From: UBA2233 sp002347965 [NCBI: Nitrospirae bacterium UBA2233]
GTDB taxonomy: Bacteria > UBA2233
Reading direction: 5' to 3'
DNA length: 15,977 nucleotides
Assembly (NCBI GenBank): GCA_002347965.1
Contig: DDYN01000011.1
Span: 1 to 15,977 of the forward strand
The notes under the pieces are model-generated. The model had not been told where the DNA came from and ran no database searches. It saw nothing but the letters and a program-made list of their open reading frames with translations. The translations under genes and the position numbers were made by a program. Positions 15,865-15,977 of this stretch are shown here, piece after piece. The number at the start of each line of letters is the position of its first letter. Positions within the stretch are counted from its first letter, which is position 1.

Positions 15865-15977
15865 AGTTCAGCCTCCTTGGGGTTGCGTTTTTCGATTTCC
15901 ACGGGCGGTATCGCCGTCGGGCAAGGGTTTTCCCTTGCCGCGCGCGCGTTTCCTGGCCGTTTTATCCTTGTACATCG
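15861..15977 (-). CDS. C-terminal end of an upstream operon gene, cut by the window edge
   Basis: Open frame entering from the right edge, 38 codons, ending PPVEIEKRNPKEAEL before a TGA that overlaps the next ATG by 4 nt. The overlap and the charged, ordinary-looking end support it. A competing frame starts at an ATG at 15975 (MYKDKTARKRARGKGK, very basic) and stops near 15871. One of the two is a shadow, or the pair reflects a frameshift. Function unknown. Confidence 0.3.
   Translation of the reverse strand, partial: RCTRIKRPGNARAARENPCPTAIPPVEIEKRNPKEAEL

Noticed and set aside
1-15977. CRISPR array, tRNA or rRNA genes
   Set aside because: No regularly spaced repeats, cloverleaf sequences or rRNA-like stretches were seen in the window.

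Overview
The window is bacterial DNA of moderately high GC content. It reads as a chromosome segment or a large plasmid with a mobile-element scar in the middle. A complete recC-recB-recD operon and an IS200/IS605-type element with a familiar proteobacterial look point to a proteobacterium or a relative that carries RecBCD. I cannot name the genus from sequence alone. The small ribbon-helix-helix (RHH) protein at the left edge resembles the DNA-binding partners of ParA-type partition systems, so a plasmid or integrated element is possible but unproven.

Layout. (1) 21-245, + strand: RHH DNA-binding protein. (2) 319-9294, - strand: the recombination operon in the order recC, recB, recD, tightly packed (22-nt gap, then a 4-nt overlap), with a candidate promoter upstream of recC and a candidate terminator hairpin after recD. 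The three genes together encode a full helicase-nuclease, and the key ATPase and nuclease motifs are present. (3) About 9456-10193, + strand: the middle of a PhoA-type alkaline phosphatase that has lost both ends. (4) 10194-11661: an IS200/IS605-type element. Its tnpB (RNA-guided nuclease family) looks intact. Its tnpA is reduced to the first 14 and last 21 codons, joined out of frame. Hairpins mark both ends, and the tnpB 3' end folds like an omega RNA. (5) 11772-12764, - strand: an aldo/keto reductase whose codon choice differs from its neighbours. (6) 12975 to the right edge, - strand: a compact gene train of a partial gene, a probably frameshifted small gene, a 92-residue unknown protein, a 714-residue protein with about five PAS domains and a C-terminal STAS domain of RsbR type, and an 85-residue helical unknown. 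Starts and stops overlap or nearly touch, so this looks like one sensory operon.

How it fits together. RecBCD is self-contained. The centre (9.4-12.9 kb) is a patchwork: a gene fragment, a decayed transposon and a foreign-looking metabolic gene. The DNA beyond the transposon does not continue the phosphatase, so more than a simple insertion has happened. The right-hand operon probably senses a signal through PAS domains and passes it on through the STAS domain, with small proteins of unknown role as likely partners. No rRNA, tRNA or CRISPR array was seen.
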